A stretch of 64,000 nt of DNA from Quillaja saponaria (taxonomy: Eukaryota > Streptophyta > Magnoliopsida > Fabales > Quillajaceae). Shown piece by piece: positions 11,940 to 29,440 of the stretch; within the stretch, counting starts at the first letter, position 1; every line of letters starts with the position of its first letter. The stretch is from the NCBI GenBank assembly GCA_029379385.1, contig CM055614.1:1364001-1428000 (forward strand), read 5' to 3'. A program made the position numbers and the translations under genes. The notes beneath the pieces were generated by a model that was given only the letters and a program-made list of their open reading frames with translations, was not told where the DNA came from and ran no database searches.

Positions 11940-13530
11940 TGGTAAACATACGAGCACAAGGAATGCCAGCGAGTTCGCTTCTTCTCCCCACTCCTTTTAG
12001 TTAGATATTAGAACTACGAATGATATTCCTTGATCCCATTTGTGACCGAAGGCACATAGTTTCTTCAGCAGCAAATTTGATTAGTTTTAAACATTCTAGT
12101 CCTTGTATTAATGTGTTTCTATAATTATTCCTTTCCTTCTGCTCAAACTATTTTGCATCTGAAAAGACGACAAACGTAACACTTCAAATCCAATGAATTT
12201 CCCTCCTCTGGCTTTACGAGTAATCAATTCTTGTTGCTACATGCGTTTGATAGTCTTCCAACCTCACTTACACTGTAGGACTGATGGAAAATAAGAAAGA
12301 TGCCTGTGAATTGTGTTGCTTATAGTAATTAATTTCAGTAATAAATAGTAACAGCTTTCAACGGGAATTTGTTTTGGTCCATATTTAGTGTATAATTGTT
12401 GTTTCAAACCTTCAATGATGGACCTCAGTTTTGGTAAAAGTAATGTCAATTGTCAAACACTAACATCAATCTTTCATGTTTAGATCATTGAATTAATATT
12501 TGAGTCTAAAGAAATTTTAAAGTTAATTATAAAAATTCAATTTAGAGTTCATTCTCAAAAATAATTTTTTTTTTTTTTATATATAATTTGAGGTATAATT
12601 TTTATTTTTAGCTATATGATATATATATATTTTTTATATTTATCATTAATATTTTTATTTTTATTTTCAAGATAAATATGACAAAATATCAATTAACATG
12701 ACATATTATTTTATTTTTTGGTTTTTTTATTTGTATTATTTTTATCATTACCTATTATGAGACAAAACTATGAATTTTGTGAATATATATATATATATAT
12801 ATATTTACATATTTATTAAATTTTATTACATGGTGGATAACATTAGAAAAAATTATAATCATGCTATTGATGTTCTCCACTATGTATTTTTTTTTTTTGG
12901 GTAAAATAACCATAAAGTAAAAAATATGAAAAAAAGAAAAGAAAAAAAGGATATGATCATTTAATGTTCATCAATAATGAATTTTAAGATTTTTGAGAAA
13001 TAACTTTAATTTTTTTTTTTAAATGATATATAAGAAAGAGAAAAAAACAATTACTATATGTAAAATAATTGTATGTCACAATATTATGTGACTATACTCA
13101 AGTTTTTAATTTTCATTTTTTTTTTTTTTTTTTATGTAGTGTCTCAAACAATATATAAAAAAAAATGTGAATACCTTAAATAATATATTTAAAAAAAAAA
13201 AAAAAAAAGTGAATGCCTAAAAAGGATATAATTGAGATTCTCAATACAATTAGTGAATTCTTATATTGACGGAAGGCACAAGGAGAAACAGGATAAATTA
13301 CTCAGAATTTGATCAAGGCCAGTTGCCGCCTGCTGGAGTTGAGGAAACACAAATTGCAAAATAAGGATTGGAGTTGGAGACAATCTTTATGATCATTAAA
13401 AATGGACTTCAACCAAACAACAAGAGAATACTGATAAATAGACGACCCAAACAACAATATCCCTTTCATGCCAGTTTTCAAACAAGAAACTAATATTGTG
13501 CGGACATAACAAGTCTCATAAGTCCTAAAT
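11940..13530. other. HMGS 3' UTR and AT-rich spacer
   Basis: The HMGS 3' UTR probably runs to about 12150-12250. The rest is homopolymer- and microsatellite-rich spacer, including an (AT)n tract at about 12785-12806 and a poly-A run near 13190. No gene supported. Confidence 0.6.
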
Positions 13531-13536
13531 TCTTTG

Positions 13537-13544
13537 TATAAATA
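13537..13544 (+). promoter_or_regulatory. TATA box of the subtilase gene
   Basis: TATAAATA, 60 bp before the ATG at 13597, leaving a short 5' UTR of about 25-30 bases. Confidence 0.65.
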
Positions 13545-13596
13545 TCCATCGATTTTTCATCCAACCCATCATCAACTTAGTAGTTCGAAACAGATT

Positions 13597-17170
<3,574 letters not shown>

Positions 17171-18461
17171 AAAATCTCAACTAAGGGTTGAAGAGGATTC
17201 TATAGAAATTTGAATAAGAAACATCAAGCTTTAAGTCTTTGATGAATCTGAATAATTTGTATTGCTTTATCCCTCCTCTAATAAGTCAAAAGAAATTTTC
17301 ACATTTTATTATGATTTAATTGTCTGTGTTCTATATATCTATATATAATCTTTTATGCACTTAATTTTTCATCTAGATTAAGGGAACAATGCACTTACAT
17401 TGCATTCCATGTTTTTTTATTTTTTCGTAACTTGTAGTTTATTACATTTCACATATATTTGATTTGAATTTCCTACAAAAATCTGAAAGGAAGAGAATAT
17501 ATATAATGCAATATTTAGGAATTTGAAAGACAATCATACGTATTTGTTTTGAAGTGTAGAGTCCTACTCAATTTAGGAAGAACAATATCATACCATAAAG
17601 AGAGAATTACAATGTTCATAAATATGAATATTTTCGTATGAAAGAAAGCTAAATAAGTATCATAAAAGTTTCTTTATTAATGTGCTGAGGCAAACTTTAT
17701 TATGATTGATGAGAGAGAAAACAAATGAGAAAAGAATTTTAAAAATGATTTTTTTTTCCATGATTATAAGAATATTTGTTAATATGTAATAATTATAATT
17801 TTAAAAAATTAACGATTTTGACATTAAATAATTATAATCATGACCAACTATGATAATACATGTCATAAATTTTTTATATATAAAATCTTATTAAGTGCCT
17901 GTTATGTACTTGTTAGAAAATTCTAAAATGAAAAGAAAAGAAAAAATAACAGCCAAGCGGAGCTATTACTGGGCATGTAATCCCAATTGGAAGTTTTTAT
18001 GATGTGGTGAGATCTAATTGGTTACTAGTTATTGCCACCTACAGTGCCTACGTAATTGTTTTCTATTTTTCCCATGATATATTAAAGAAAAAGGATTTCG
18101 GGTAAATATAGGATGATATAAAATCGAAAGAGCCTAAGGAATACTCGGATAGTCTGTATCAACATTATAAACAAAAGAAAGGCAATCGCAATAGAACAAC
18201 AGAGAAAATTGGAAAAAGCCAAAAGGCTCAAAGGGAATTTTTCAACCAGTGAAATCTAGAGTCTCTGATCAGTTTGATTATGACTGAACTCAAAGGCAGT
18301 GTGCATACAGTCACACAGAAACTGTATAATCACTTATATCTGGTTTATTAAACATTAAGTCAATACAAATACAACATTTCCCATAAAATATGAAGAACAG
18401 TTCCGACACGAACTGAATTCAATGAAAGTAATATGGAAGAGAAACAAAAATATAGACCTAA
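17171..18461. other. Intergenic between convergent subtilase and UER1
   Basis: Holds the 3' UTR of the subtilase (roughly to 17330) and, from the other side, that of UER1 (roughly 18330-18461). The middle is AT-rich spacer with no gene seen. Confidence 0.6.
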
Positions 18462-20445
18462 TCAAGCTGCAGTTGTCTTCTGATTTGGCTTGTAGACATA
18501 CTTAATGAGTGACTCCTTAATGGACAAGAGCTCAGGGAATTCTTTCTTTAATTTCGTTGCATCCAGTTTGTTGTTGCTCCTTGGGGCAACAATCACCTTT
18601 GCCTGCTCCTCAAGATTAAAGTTCTTCCATGTAAAGTTGGGGTCAATGTACTCTTTATACAACTCTAAAACCTCATTGTGGCTCACCACTCCAGGGTTTG
18701 TGAAGTTCCAGAGTCCAGTGAGATTTCTCTTAGCCATCTCAATGGAGATCGGGAGGAGTTCATCCAATATTGTCATTGAGTTTGGAATATTAACTACCTT
18801 TTCATATCGAGTGATCTTTGTGATGAAATTGCGGGGGTTGGATAAATCAGATGAGATGGGCATTCTCACACGCAAGGTACATACATTCTCATAGTTCTTG
18901 AGCAAATCTTCCACCTAACACACAAAAAAAGAAAAGCCTCAGTCGAGTTTTCAATTCTTTTCTGTTCAATTGAAAAATACATAGCACATGGCACTGGCAT
19001 GCACCGTACCTTTCAAGTGTATCACATATGAAGAAAATATGATGACATGTACAAACGAGATGCAAAATAGGAGACAAGGAAGGTCTAGACTCTCTACAGC
19101 GTGAAAAACATTAAACATCACCCAGTGACCAAAACATAAAAAATAATAATAATAATAAATAAATAAAATCAAGTGTGCATAGCCACCGACATCTTTTTCT
19201 CAATAACCATTCTTCAACAAGTGTAAAAGGCAAAAGAAGAAAACAGAATCCTCAATGGCTAAACATACAATCTGCTTAAATCGGCAGCGGATAAATTATA
19301 TGTAAGTTCCTGCTCAACGCTGTTACAGACTTTATGTGTACTAGTCATCATCAGCGCTATTATATAGAAAGTATTATTGATAGGCTCCAAATGGGCATGA
19401 AAGTTTCGAATGTAAAACTTTTCTACCGTTCCCTAACTAGACAAGTACCATATTGTTCAAAAAACATTAGCTTGTGAACTAAGAAACTACCAACAGGCTT
19501 CAAGTCCAAAGGCATCCAAGCCATAAAGGGTGGCGGGAATCTTAATTTTGAGTACCAATTAAAGTTGCATACAACTAAAGCAAGGGCGCAAAATTACTTC
19601 CATCACTGGTTAATAACTATATTTATTACAAAAGACTCTGCCTTTTTCTTGATAGCAAGCATAGCTTAACCAGTAGATCTAACGCAATAAACAGTGGCAC
19701 TGTCAGCTTCATCCATCACACGGTAGATCCGTATCTTGATTGACGCCCCCGATTGGACATTACGTTCTTTACCACAAATTCCTAAGTATCTATCACCTCG
19801 AAACTCAGACAGCAAATGTACATTGACACTAAATCTAAACCTATAAATTTCAAAAATGCTATGAGGAATTACACACAACTCATATAATCAACGGAGATCC
19901 AAATAATATCAATAATTGAAAAAATTAAAATTAAAAAGCATGCAGGAAATACTCAAATTATGCGAACGAGTGAAGTTACGACACTCAAAACTCACCATGG
20001 CTTTTGTCTTAGAATAGTAGGATCCGATAAAATTGGGAGTGTCTTCTTCCTTGAACCCAATTCCGGATCCGATCGGGTGATTGGCATCGTACTCAAAGAT
20101 ACATCCGGTGGCATAGTTGATTACAATAAGTCCTCTTTCCCGACAAACATCAGCCAAGGTCAAGGTTCCGACAACGTTGGTTCGGATGGTTTCGACCTTA
20201 TGTGATTCGCACCAATCGACATTAGGCCGGCCGGTGACACCAGCCGCGTTGAAGACGTGGCTCGGCTTGACAGCAGCTATGTCGGCTTCCAAAGAGGAAC
20301 GGTTCTCGAGGCGACCGGAGCCGTAGGTGTATTCAATGCCCTGGGCTTCACAGAGCTTGCCAAGGAGACCGCCTATCCAACCGGTCCGGCCGTAGATGAG
20401 GAATTTGAGCGGCTTGGTTGAGGAGCCGTTGGCTTCAACACCCAT
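18462..20445 (-). CDS. UER1: Bifunctional UDP-4-keto-6-deoxy-glucose 3,5-epimerase/4-reductase
   Basis: Makes UDP-L-rhamnose (and can make dTDP-rhamnose) in the cytosol for pectin and flavonoid glycosides. Two exons: 20445-19996 and 18914-18462, with a 1081-bp intron. They give exactly 300 residues, close to Arabidopsis NRS/ER (301). It is an NADPH-dependent short-chain dehydrogenase: the nucleotide-binding motif YGRTGWIGG (residues 18-26) has the family-specific form, and the Tyr144-x-x-x-Lys148 active pair sits in GSYYSKTKAM just before the intron. Exon 2 begins GTG GAA GAT (Val-Glu-Asp), so the Met-containing intron-reading ORF there is not the true start. In Arabidopsis the orthologue (At1g63000) lies beside MIR399B and KNAT7, and all three occur in this window. 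Confidence 0.96.
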
Positions 20446-22155
20446 CTCTCGGTCTCAGGGGAAGGAGGGAGGGAGTGTGGGAACTAAGGAAGAAAATGTG
20501 AGATTTATTGAAATGGGATTTGAGAACCTGAGAATGGGATCTACTGAAATGTTTTTATACTACCAATTTTTTATTATTTTTTTTATCCCAATAGATGGGC
20601 TAGACTATTTTTGTTTTGTCTTTTTTTATTTTTCAATAATAAGAAAAGACGGTGATACAAAATAAAAATAAAAAAAAACTTATTTAAAAGACTTGGTAGT
20701 TTTTTTCTTAAAATTTAGTTTCGTATTTGATTATAATTAAATTTGTTAGTGAAAATAGTTTTAATCTAATAGAATTAAATTGTTATTTTTAAAATGTTTA
20801 GTATATTGTTATGTGAATAATTGAATTCACCAGTTGAAACAAAAGTACACTAAAATACAAAAAATACAATATATTATTTTTTTAGTGTTAGTCAATTTCA
20901 AATTTGAGTACCCAATATTTAAAATCTTAATAACTATATATTTTAATATATATTTAATATCTAATCCTTTAGCAAGTGACTTTAGAATATTGACAAACAA
21001 AATAATTATTTAATACCTAAAAATTCTGTTATTTTTTATTAAATATTATAAAATAATTTATTAAGATACAACAAATATCATTATCAAAAAATTAAAATTT
21101 TATAGTAAATAATTCTAAAATTATAATAATTATCGTAATAAATATTTTAAATTATATATATATATATTAATTTTTTAAAATAAAATTTTAATAAATGTCT
21201 TATTAAAAAATTATATTTATAAATCAGTGAATCTTCTTTTGATGAAATAATCCATGACTACAAGATAATGCAGACCGTAGTGTAGTAAATACGTAAAGAT
21301 TAATAAATAGGGTCAAATATTCTAAATGACACTCCGACCACGTGGTTCCACATTTTAGGTGGAAAAAATAAAATAATAAAGTGACAGGCATGCATCATGC
21401 ATGATAAAAAAAAAATCGAAGTGTAAACAATATAATAAATTTATAAATTAGAAGTAATTTATTTTATTCATAATGCATAACTCGAGTGATGTTAAATTAT
21501 TCATTATTTCTATCTTTTTAAAAAGGAATTGACCACTTTATTTTGTTGTTTTATGAAAAAAGTAAAATTGACTGGAAGGGTTTTGTTTCTATTTGGTTAC
21601 GACAGCAAGTGGGAGAACCAACAGATCCAGAATCAAACAGCTATTTTTACTTGGTGATGATAATGATGATTGATGACAGTTTCCATATATATTATAAAAT
21701 ATAATATACTCAACAACGATATACCATGTTCTATTTTTTATTTTTTATTTTTTTTCTAAATCACAGCTCATGGTGTTATCTTCAGGTCTACCAATCTAAA
21801 AGTTGGAATGAAACTATTAAATTAAAAAAAGAAGACAAATGAGAAATATAAAAATGTATAGCCAACATAATAAACAGGCTATACAGTCATTAAAAATAAA
21901 AGTATACTTTTAACAGATTTCTGTGTTACGAAATAATAATTTATTAATTGTATAGAATCAAAATACTGTTGATTATTCAACAAATATTAAAAAAATGTAG
22001 ATATATAATCTGAACGCATACTGCAAAATTGTCAAAGATTACTATGTTCTTTAATTCTAGTATTTGATACAGAACAAATTTTTTTGGGTGTGATTTGAAC
22101 AAGCTAATAGTTTAAGACTGAATAAATATATATGAAATATTGGTGATGAGGCTCA
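20446..22155. other. UER1 5' region and AT-rich spacer
   Basis: The first ~100 bases are the UER1 leader and promoter. Beyond that the DNA is AT-rich spacer with no gene. ACTCCGACCACGTGGTTCC (about 21330-21348) holds a G-box CACGTG; its gene is unclear. Confidence 0.55.
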
Positions 22156-25100
22156 TCAGATGGTAAGATTTTCTTGAATGACTGTAAATGACCCTTTCCA
22201 CCAACATCTGGAAATGTCTCAGCCTGGAAGAGGCTTTACCATGCCCACTGCATCGATTTCTAATGGATATTTTCAAAGATGGCCCTCCATTTCTGTTACC
22301 TCATCAGCTACATACTGTCTCCAGTGTAGCTCACTCAAGGACCTAACCCGTCTGACGCATTCCAGGCTCTCTGGTTGCTCGAAACATTCCTCCAGAACTC
22401 CTATGTGTTCAGCCCATAACGACATCCTATATCCTGAGATCTGAACTCAAGCATAAACCACAACATAATTTGTAATTAGTAAGTGTTGCTGTTCCTGAGT
22501 ACCCAACAATAGTAAAAAGTTGGGAATCAAAATGACAAAATAAATGAGGAAACACACCATGCTAGAAATATGATCAAAGTACAATCAACATGCTACGAAA
22601 CGTTTTACTTATTAATTGATCTATATAGTGAGTTTTAACTCTATTATTTCAACTTTGAACTTCAAGAATTGATTTCCTTGCACAGTTTCCCATTTTAATA
22701 TATCTCCAGAACTTCTACATATGGTTGTTTCTCTTGTTGCTATTATCACAAATATCAAAACAAGACATATATTTTGAGTACTTGCCTGTCCATTTGGTCT
22801 AGATTGCTTATTTTCCCAGGTATGATGAGGCTGATATGAACCCCATTGCTATTTCAGTGTCTCTGGTGCCTTCCATGGAGCGCTGGTTGACATTTGCAGA
22901 CCCCAATATCACATACTCATCATCAACTATCATTCCTTTTGAATGAACATAAACCATGAAGCGCCTATTCTTCTGAGTGAGTTCCTAGGTTACCAACAGA
23001 GTGTAGGTTCAATCAGAGGCTGGATGATAAAGCATGACATATAGAGAGGAGAAAGACAAGTGTTACTTAAGAGGATAAGGGAGATACTTGAGGAGTTTTT
23101 GCTGCAGTAGAACTTCTCACATGTGGACTGCCTTTGGTATCTGCCACCTCACGATTGCCAAGGCAGAAGAAATTCAAATGGTCCTTCTCAAGTCCAGACT
23201 CCTCTAAAGCCTTGTAGATCACTTCATACATCATTTGCATTGTTTTATGCTGCACAAATAAAAAATAAATGAAAATGAACCCACAAATAATGGCATTATC
23301 AATACATCAATCTTACCTTTTAGATAATTAAAATGATAATTCATGATCTAGATGCAAAACCATGCCCCAAAGAAAAAGAAAAGTTTTCCTTCGGATACTC
23401 CTGCTGGATAATCATCCAGAAAAATTAACATAAAAGTGCTTAAATGAATTGAATCCTTAAGAGTACAGGAGAAAGGATGGTCAATTTGTAGCACAATTTT
23501 GACTCCAAGACAGTGGGTGCACTGTGGGAAATGTAGTAGTTGATAATTATTCATGTAAATGTACAATATGGCTTCATTATTTGAGGATATGCATTGCTGG
23601 TGTGGCTATGAGGAAACATACTATAGCCATCTTCAAGAAACTTAATTTGAGGATCAGGAGTTCCTCATCTACCTTGAGAACAATATCCCGATAAAAAAGC
23701 TTGCTGCTTTATTTCTAGCCAAACATTGATGCTTGAGAGCTAGCTATAATACTTTTTCAGATAGTAAGAGGGGCCTACCTGCCAAATGAGAATCTGCTGA
23801 GTAGCTGTACTTGTAGGAACACCTTCAGGACACATTGGAATTATAATGTATGCAGAAAACCTTTGGTCTTCTTTGATTTTATGAGCTATTTTGAGTGCAA
23901 TTTCCATTGGTATTAAGTTGTTTGCACCTGCAGATAAAACAGTATGCCCATAACAAGGATCTCCATAAAAAATAGATTTAGATAGGAAATGAACATTTTG
24001 TACTAGCATATTATAATCGCTAACCCAGCCCTGTTTAATCTAAGTAGTTGCTGCTTTTGTTAGGTCTTAACAGCTCAGAAAACAGTACTGACTACTTCAA
24101 CTTGCATTGTTACTGGCAATTTTCAATAGTTTCAGGCAAGGATAGTTGAAATTTTGAATGTGCTCAAATGTTAAATAATAGCTATTACATCAGAAACGAA
24201 GAATATATCAATCTTGCAAGATAGATATGGATTATTCCTACCAAGGATAATTTTTTAATCAGATTGATTGCCTTCCAGGGATTAAGTGCCAAAACTTACG
24301 AGGAGGTATCCTTACCTATGTCTCTGTAAGAATCCCAATTATATGATGATCCAAGAAAGTACTGGTTCTCAATATAGATGAAATTTTGGGCAGCTCGGAT
24401 TGCCTTCACATATGCTGTATGTATGCTCATGTCTTTGAGTACATTCTTCCCACGTACCAGGTTCTGTTACAGGAAGTGAAGATGTTAGCTTCTTTCATTC
24501 AAAACAAAAGACAATGCCTCACTTCCATAACAGGGTATTGGCCAAATTCCCACCCGTCTTGTAGCATCTTTGGGGTCCTTTGGAAATCCTCTCACAGAAT
24601 TGGAATCAATTGATTGGAAGACCTTCAGTTGAAGGGGTTAATAAAAATCATTATCCTTTGTCGATAGACAATAAAATAACTTTCCAGAGGAAGGAAAAGG
24701 AATACTTCATATTATTGTAATGTACATCATTACTTGCACATGCCAAGCTTCTTGGTCATCCTTATTTAGGAAAGAAACATCACCAATGCCAATGATGTCA
24801 GGAATTCTTTCAATCTTGAGTAATGAATCATCATTTGAAGTTTTGAACTTTTTGACTCAATGCACTTTTGATGCCTTTAACCATCGCTCCTCAAAATTAG
24901 TGAGAATGTCATATGCAGCTGGACCATCAATTTGAGAGTGCAAATCATGCCATGGTTGTCCAAGACAACCAACAACAGGCCCCTGCTAAAGTTTACAAGA
25001 ACTGAAACTCAGAGATCTTAAATTGTTTTTCTCATGCTAACAGGACTCTTATGAATTTCCATTATTTTGTACATGACATACAAATACAGGAATATAGCTA

Positions 25101-28100
25101 ATATGTAGATTCTATTAATGTTCAGTGAAGTAGCCATACCATTTATAACATGTAATAGCAGCAATTCACACTAGTCAACTGCAAACTTTTGTTTGTCAAA
25201 AACTGAATCGCATAAAGCATATACTTTTCTTTATTTATACAGATACAAACATGGGAAGAAATTATTCTTAAATCTCGAACAGTCAATCAAAATTCAGCAC
25301 TGACAAACAAAACTAATAAACAAATTACCATGAAATTAGGGTTATGATAGTCATCTTTGTGTAGTCTGCAATGTCCTAAATATCGGATGGTTTGGTGTAT
25401 CATATCGGCCCATGCATAAATCAAGACCTCCAACAAAAGCAATAATATTTCGTTTGTTGTGTCCTGCATCAGCATCGACAATGACTGTTTTCTGATGGTG
25501 GGTGTAGATTGTTCCAACTTCCTGATAACCAAAAATGGATACATGTTTTTAACAATTACTAATACATATAGATGTAATCTATACATTATGTATATATGTC
25601 TATATATGACTGTGTCCATCTGTGTAAAGTTTTGTGTTTATGCATACCCATGTACGTTTAATTATCTAGCAAGGGATCATGAACAACTATGACGGTCAAC
25701 AACTGCAATCACTTTAGAAACGTAAAAAGATATCTAAATTTATCTTTGGTTGATATAACATTTGCATGGCATGAATCAAGAGGAGTTTAGAAATAAAAGG
25801 ATAAAAAGCAAAGGGAGAAGTGTTGTTTTTAGCATTTTAAAGGAAACAAAGCAATAGTGAAGCAACATAATGGGATAAATATAAATTGTTTCTCGTTTGA
25901 GTTTTGAGAAGATATATGAATTTACTTTTTCAATTTAAATTAACATTACAATACTACAAAACATCCTTATTTGGACAAAAAGTAAAACAGAAAATATTTT
26001 CTCAACAGAAAGTAGCAGCATAGACTAAAGTTCTAATATAAAACCATGCATGCTTACATGAAATAGTCAAGCTTATATCAGATTCCACTATTGAGTTGGC
26101 CATCCATAATTTATCACAAAATTGACATGACTAACATTCAAAAAAAATCTGAAGCTACAACTTCTAATCATTTAGAAGATCCAGAGCTATGTTTTTGGAG
26201 CTCTCTCAGAGTTTCCACTGTCTTAAATTCATTTTTGATTATCTCCATTATTTTATCCCTTGGAACAGGTTTGTTCTGAATTTTTTTCTGCTCAAAGCAT
26301 TTTCATTAGTATGAGAATGAATAATTCTAAGTGATAAAAATATTTGGTAGATCTTCAATTTGCTTGAGACTAATATAATCATGACTTGAAAAACAAAATT
26401 GAAATTCTTTGATCATCTTTTAAACCAAAGACATGTGTCTAGATAATATAATGCATATCTCATAATTTATGTCCAACCTGCTTTTTGGCCCAGCTGTGTC
26501 TCTTTCCAGCAGACCGAGGACAAAGTAGCACTTGGACTGAGGAGTTCTTGAAAAAACGGCGAGTGTCCTCATCACGGGTTCCCATGAGCCCATCCTACAT
26601 AATACAGAAATAAATGAAAGACCGAGCCAATCATTCAGTAGAATCTGATGCATAAAGAAGCCAAGATAACTAACTTAAGGAAAGAAAGAACGAAAACCAT
26701 AATAGGCTACCACTCTATCCTATAAAGCCTTCAGCCCTTCAGCCCTTCACCCCTTCACCAACATACACACAACAAGCAACATTAAATGTGTTTCACCTTC
26801 CTGCCCGATATGCGCCTTACTAGAGGCTAAGGATGAAATGGTAAGTAAATCAGAAAGCATGCAAGACAAATATGCCAACATGCTACATGCAAGCATGTTG
26901 TACAACATACCACTTAGCAGCACTCTAACAAAACATGCAAGAAACTAACTTGGTACACCAGTTTTGAATACTAAAAGAAACTACACAAGCAAAATAGAAG
27001 TATGAAGACTATTCACTCAGAAAGTGACAAACTGATAATAATCAGGAGAAAATCACACTAGGAATAATAGGCAGACTTGCAAAACAAGTTAAAAGTAGCA
27101 GATAAAGCATTCCTACTGAATACTCATGGAGCAGGCTGAAAACCAAAATCATGCTCAAAATTTGAAAAAAATCCAAGGTCTGTTTTATAAGGAAAGAAAA
27201 AGTTTACAGGATTAGTTCTGACGACGAAGAAGAGAACATAACATAAAAAGGAAAAATAAGATAAACAGGAGGTTTTAGAATATTGAAGAAGCTCATGTTT
27301 GAAACCTAGAATCTCTACTGAACATTTGCATTCAAATGGAAAGGTTTCTTTCAGTATACATTAAAGATATTAAGCATTCTTAGCCACCTTCTAGGAGTAG
27401 ATATAGTTTAATCCGGGAACTGCGATACTGCATCATCAAGTCTCCATTGTAGAGGAATTATTATGTTAAACCTATGCTTCTTCATATAATGCTCCTATAG
27501 TACTTTCATAACTAGGAGATACAGATCAAATTGACTCTGAACAAATGTGTTATTTGTGAATAAAATTTTCAAAACCAGGAGAGTAAATAATTTTCAGGAA
27601 ACTGTTCTGTGAACCAGAATATGGGGGATTATATAGAAGGCCGTACTTCTTTATATCCCAAGAAGCTTTTGGTAGATGTAGGGTCATCCCATATAAGGAG
27701 CTGCACTCTCACGCCTTCCTGTGACTTGGTTTTCAGAAGATTACCTAACATGCAATTTTTTGTATTATTAGTATCCCGAACCAATCTAACATTGTGGTAA
27801 ACAGACCATCCTACAATATATATTAAACGACGGGCCTGACTTATTGCATCAAAGATGTCCTGCTAACAATCTCCATGCTTGTAATGGACATCACCATCAA
27901 GTTTCAAGTTTGGCAGGCAACCCCCATGAACATGAGCATCTTGATAGAGAGTCACTTTACCACCTTGCCAAAGGGGAAAGTACATACCAGGGACGCCTCT
28001 ATAATCTGGACCTGCACCTACCCCAGGCTTGTAAAGGGATACTTTATCAAATTGGGTGTATTGAACTGAAAAAGTCAAGACAGCTCCAGCCTTTCAGGGC

Positions 28101-28602
28101 TTCCCACTAGCATTAAGGATTGGGAAGGTGCCCTCAATTTTTGAGCCAGAGTATAATTGCTCCACTGGGATTCCCACAGCACCAATAATCTCTGATCCCA
28201 GTATATCACTGTCTTTTACAACAAAGTACACTTCTGCGGCATAATGTGTGACAGGAGCATCAAAATGCTGCATCCAAACTGGGTTCTCACTATTACTGAC
28301 AATAAATGTCCTCCCATTACAGCACCTGCTATCGATATGGTGACATATGGATCACTAGTATTCTTACTGGACATTTTTCCTTTAACTTTATTGCCAAACC
28401 CGGAAAGCATGTCCCCCATGGCCTTGTGAAACGCATCCATATTTGGAAGATTTTTGGCTTCATTGACAAAAATATCTAAGTTCCCATGTAGCAGAAAAAC
28501 TTTCAAAGAACATTGGTTGGTTCGAAATGGCACAACTTGTCAACTCTGACCACGGTGTGAGCCTTCAAAAGACAACGTTTCAGCATAAACATGGTGAGCC
28601 AT
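22156..28602 (-). pseudogene. Phospholipase D beta/gamma pseudogene, ten exons, many lesions
   Basis: The parent family cleaves phosphatidylcholine to phosphatidic acid at membranes, activated by Ca2+ and PIP2. Recognisable exons (minus strand, approximate): 28602-27647, 26594-26478, 25521-25329, 24982-24734, 24622-24554, 24463-24316, 23927-23779, 23249-23088, 22984-22786, 22440-22156. They cover the full length: C2 domain (LLHGNLDIFVNEAKNLPNMD), first HKD (THHQKTVIVD), second HKD ([10 protein letters not shown]) and the C-terminal ENLTI. Stops: TGA 28540-28542, TGA 28094-28096, TAG 27863-27865 (Trp codon), TGA 24857-24859, TGA 22273-22275, TGA 22219-22221. Frameshifts: near 28311, 25363, 22855 and at 22220. 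Retained introns show a decayed gene copy, not a retrocopy. One intron has a GC donor (CAG|GCAAGT at about 22785). The N-terminus and the SSKNTSDPYV segment fit the beta/gamma class. No full-length product is possible. Confidence 0.93.
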
Positions 28603-28929
28603 ATCAGAATTCTCCAGTTACTGGGAAATACTTCACTATATTTTAACTTCTAAGATATGCTTCAAGGAAGTAACTAGCTTTTGTATTCAGTTATAGAAAG
28701 CCAGCTGACAAGTTGCTCCAACAACCAGATATGACTTATATAGTTTGTTTGATACCTGAGAAAGAATTAGCACCAAAAAATGAATCTTGGTTAGCTCTTG
28801 GAATCGGGTAGTGTTAACCATACAATTGGCAATGGTGGAATGAAAGTTAAGCAGTGGATGTACCAAGAACAAATTTAAAATAAATAATAAAGAAAATTGC
28901 CTAGGTGATTTTGGGCAGGATTGAAGCAA

Positions 28930-29440
28930 TTAAGAGGTAGCAGAAAAAGAAAGACGATCGGAACTGAAATTAGCAGTTTTAGGCAAATGTAATATAATGG
29001 GACCATTTGAAAGGGTAAAAGAAAGTTGGCTATGTAAAGGACCTGGAGGGATTGAAATTCCATACATGAGAGAATTGCATTTTCTGTCTGAAGAGGAAAA
29101 TGTTAAATGGGATGGTTCAAATGATTGTGACATGGAAAATTGAAAACAACAAGAACATGAACCAACATTGACATTACTACTTCTCATCAACCTTCCTAAT
29201 CATTATACGTTTATACATATTCAACTTAAAACACAGAATTATAATTATTTTAAAAAGAAAACAGTGATTGTCGAAGAAAGAGAAAGAGGGACCTAGAATT
29301 GAAACCTGAAACCCCAAAGCTGTCGGAGAAAAGTGAGATTCCAAGTCGTCGTTCAACCCTAATGAACAATGTCACAAAAAGGTTCCGTTGCGCGTTAGTA
29401 TTACCGTTTGGGCAAAAGTTTTTGCTAAGCGCAGACATAG
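28930..29440 (-). other. Leader-like region with an 85-residue ORF, unrecognised
   Basis: On the minus strand a CT-rich, leader-like stretch (29400-29270) precedes an ORF that begins MRSSNVNVGSCSCCFQFSMS near 29187 and stops at 28930. The protein is Ser/Phe-rich with no domain I know. It may be a first exon left from another gene, a chloroplast-targeting-like leader, or non-coding 5' sequence of the decayed PLD gene just downstream. Confidence 0.2.

Noticed and set aside
18462..18914. Separate 150-residue gene starting at an internal Met
   Set aside because: It is UER1 exon 2; the Met codon read upstream lies across the intron boundary and the true codon there is Val.
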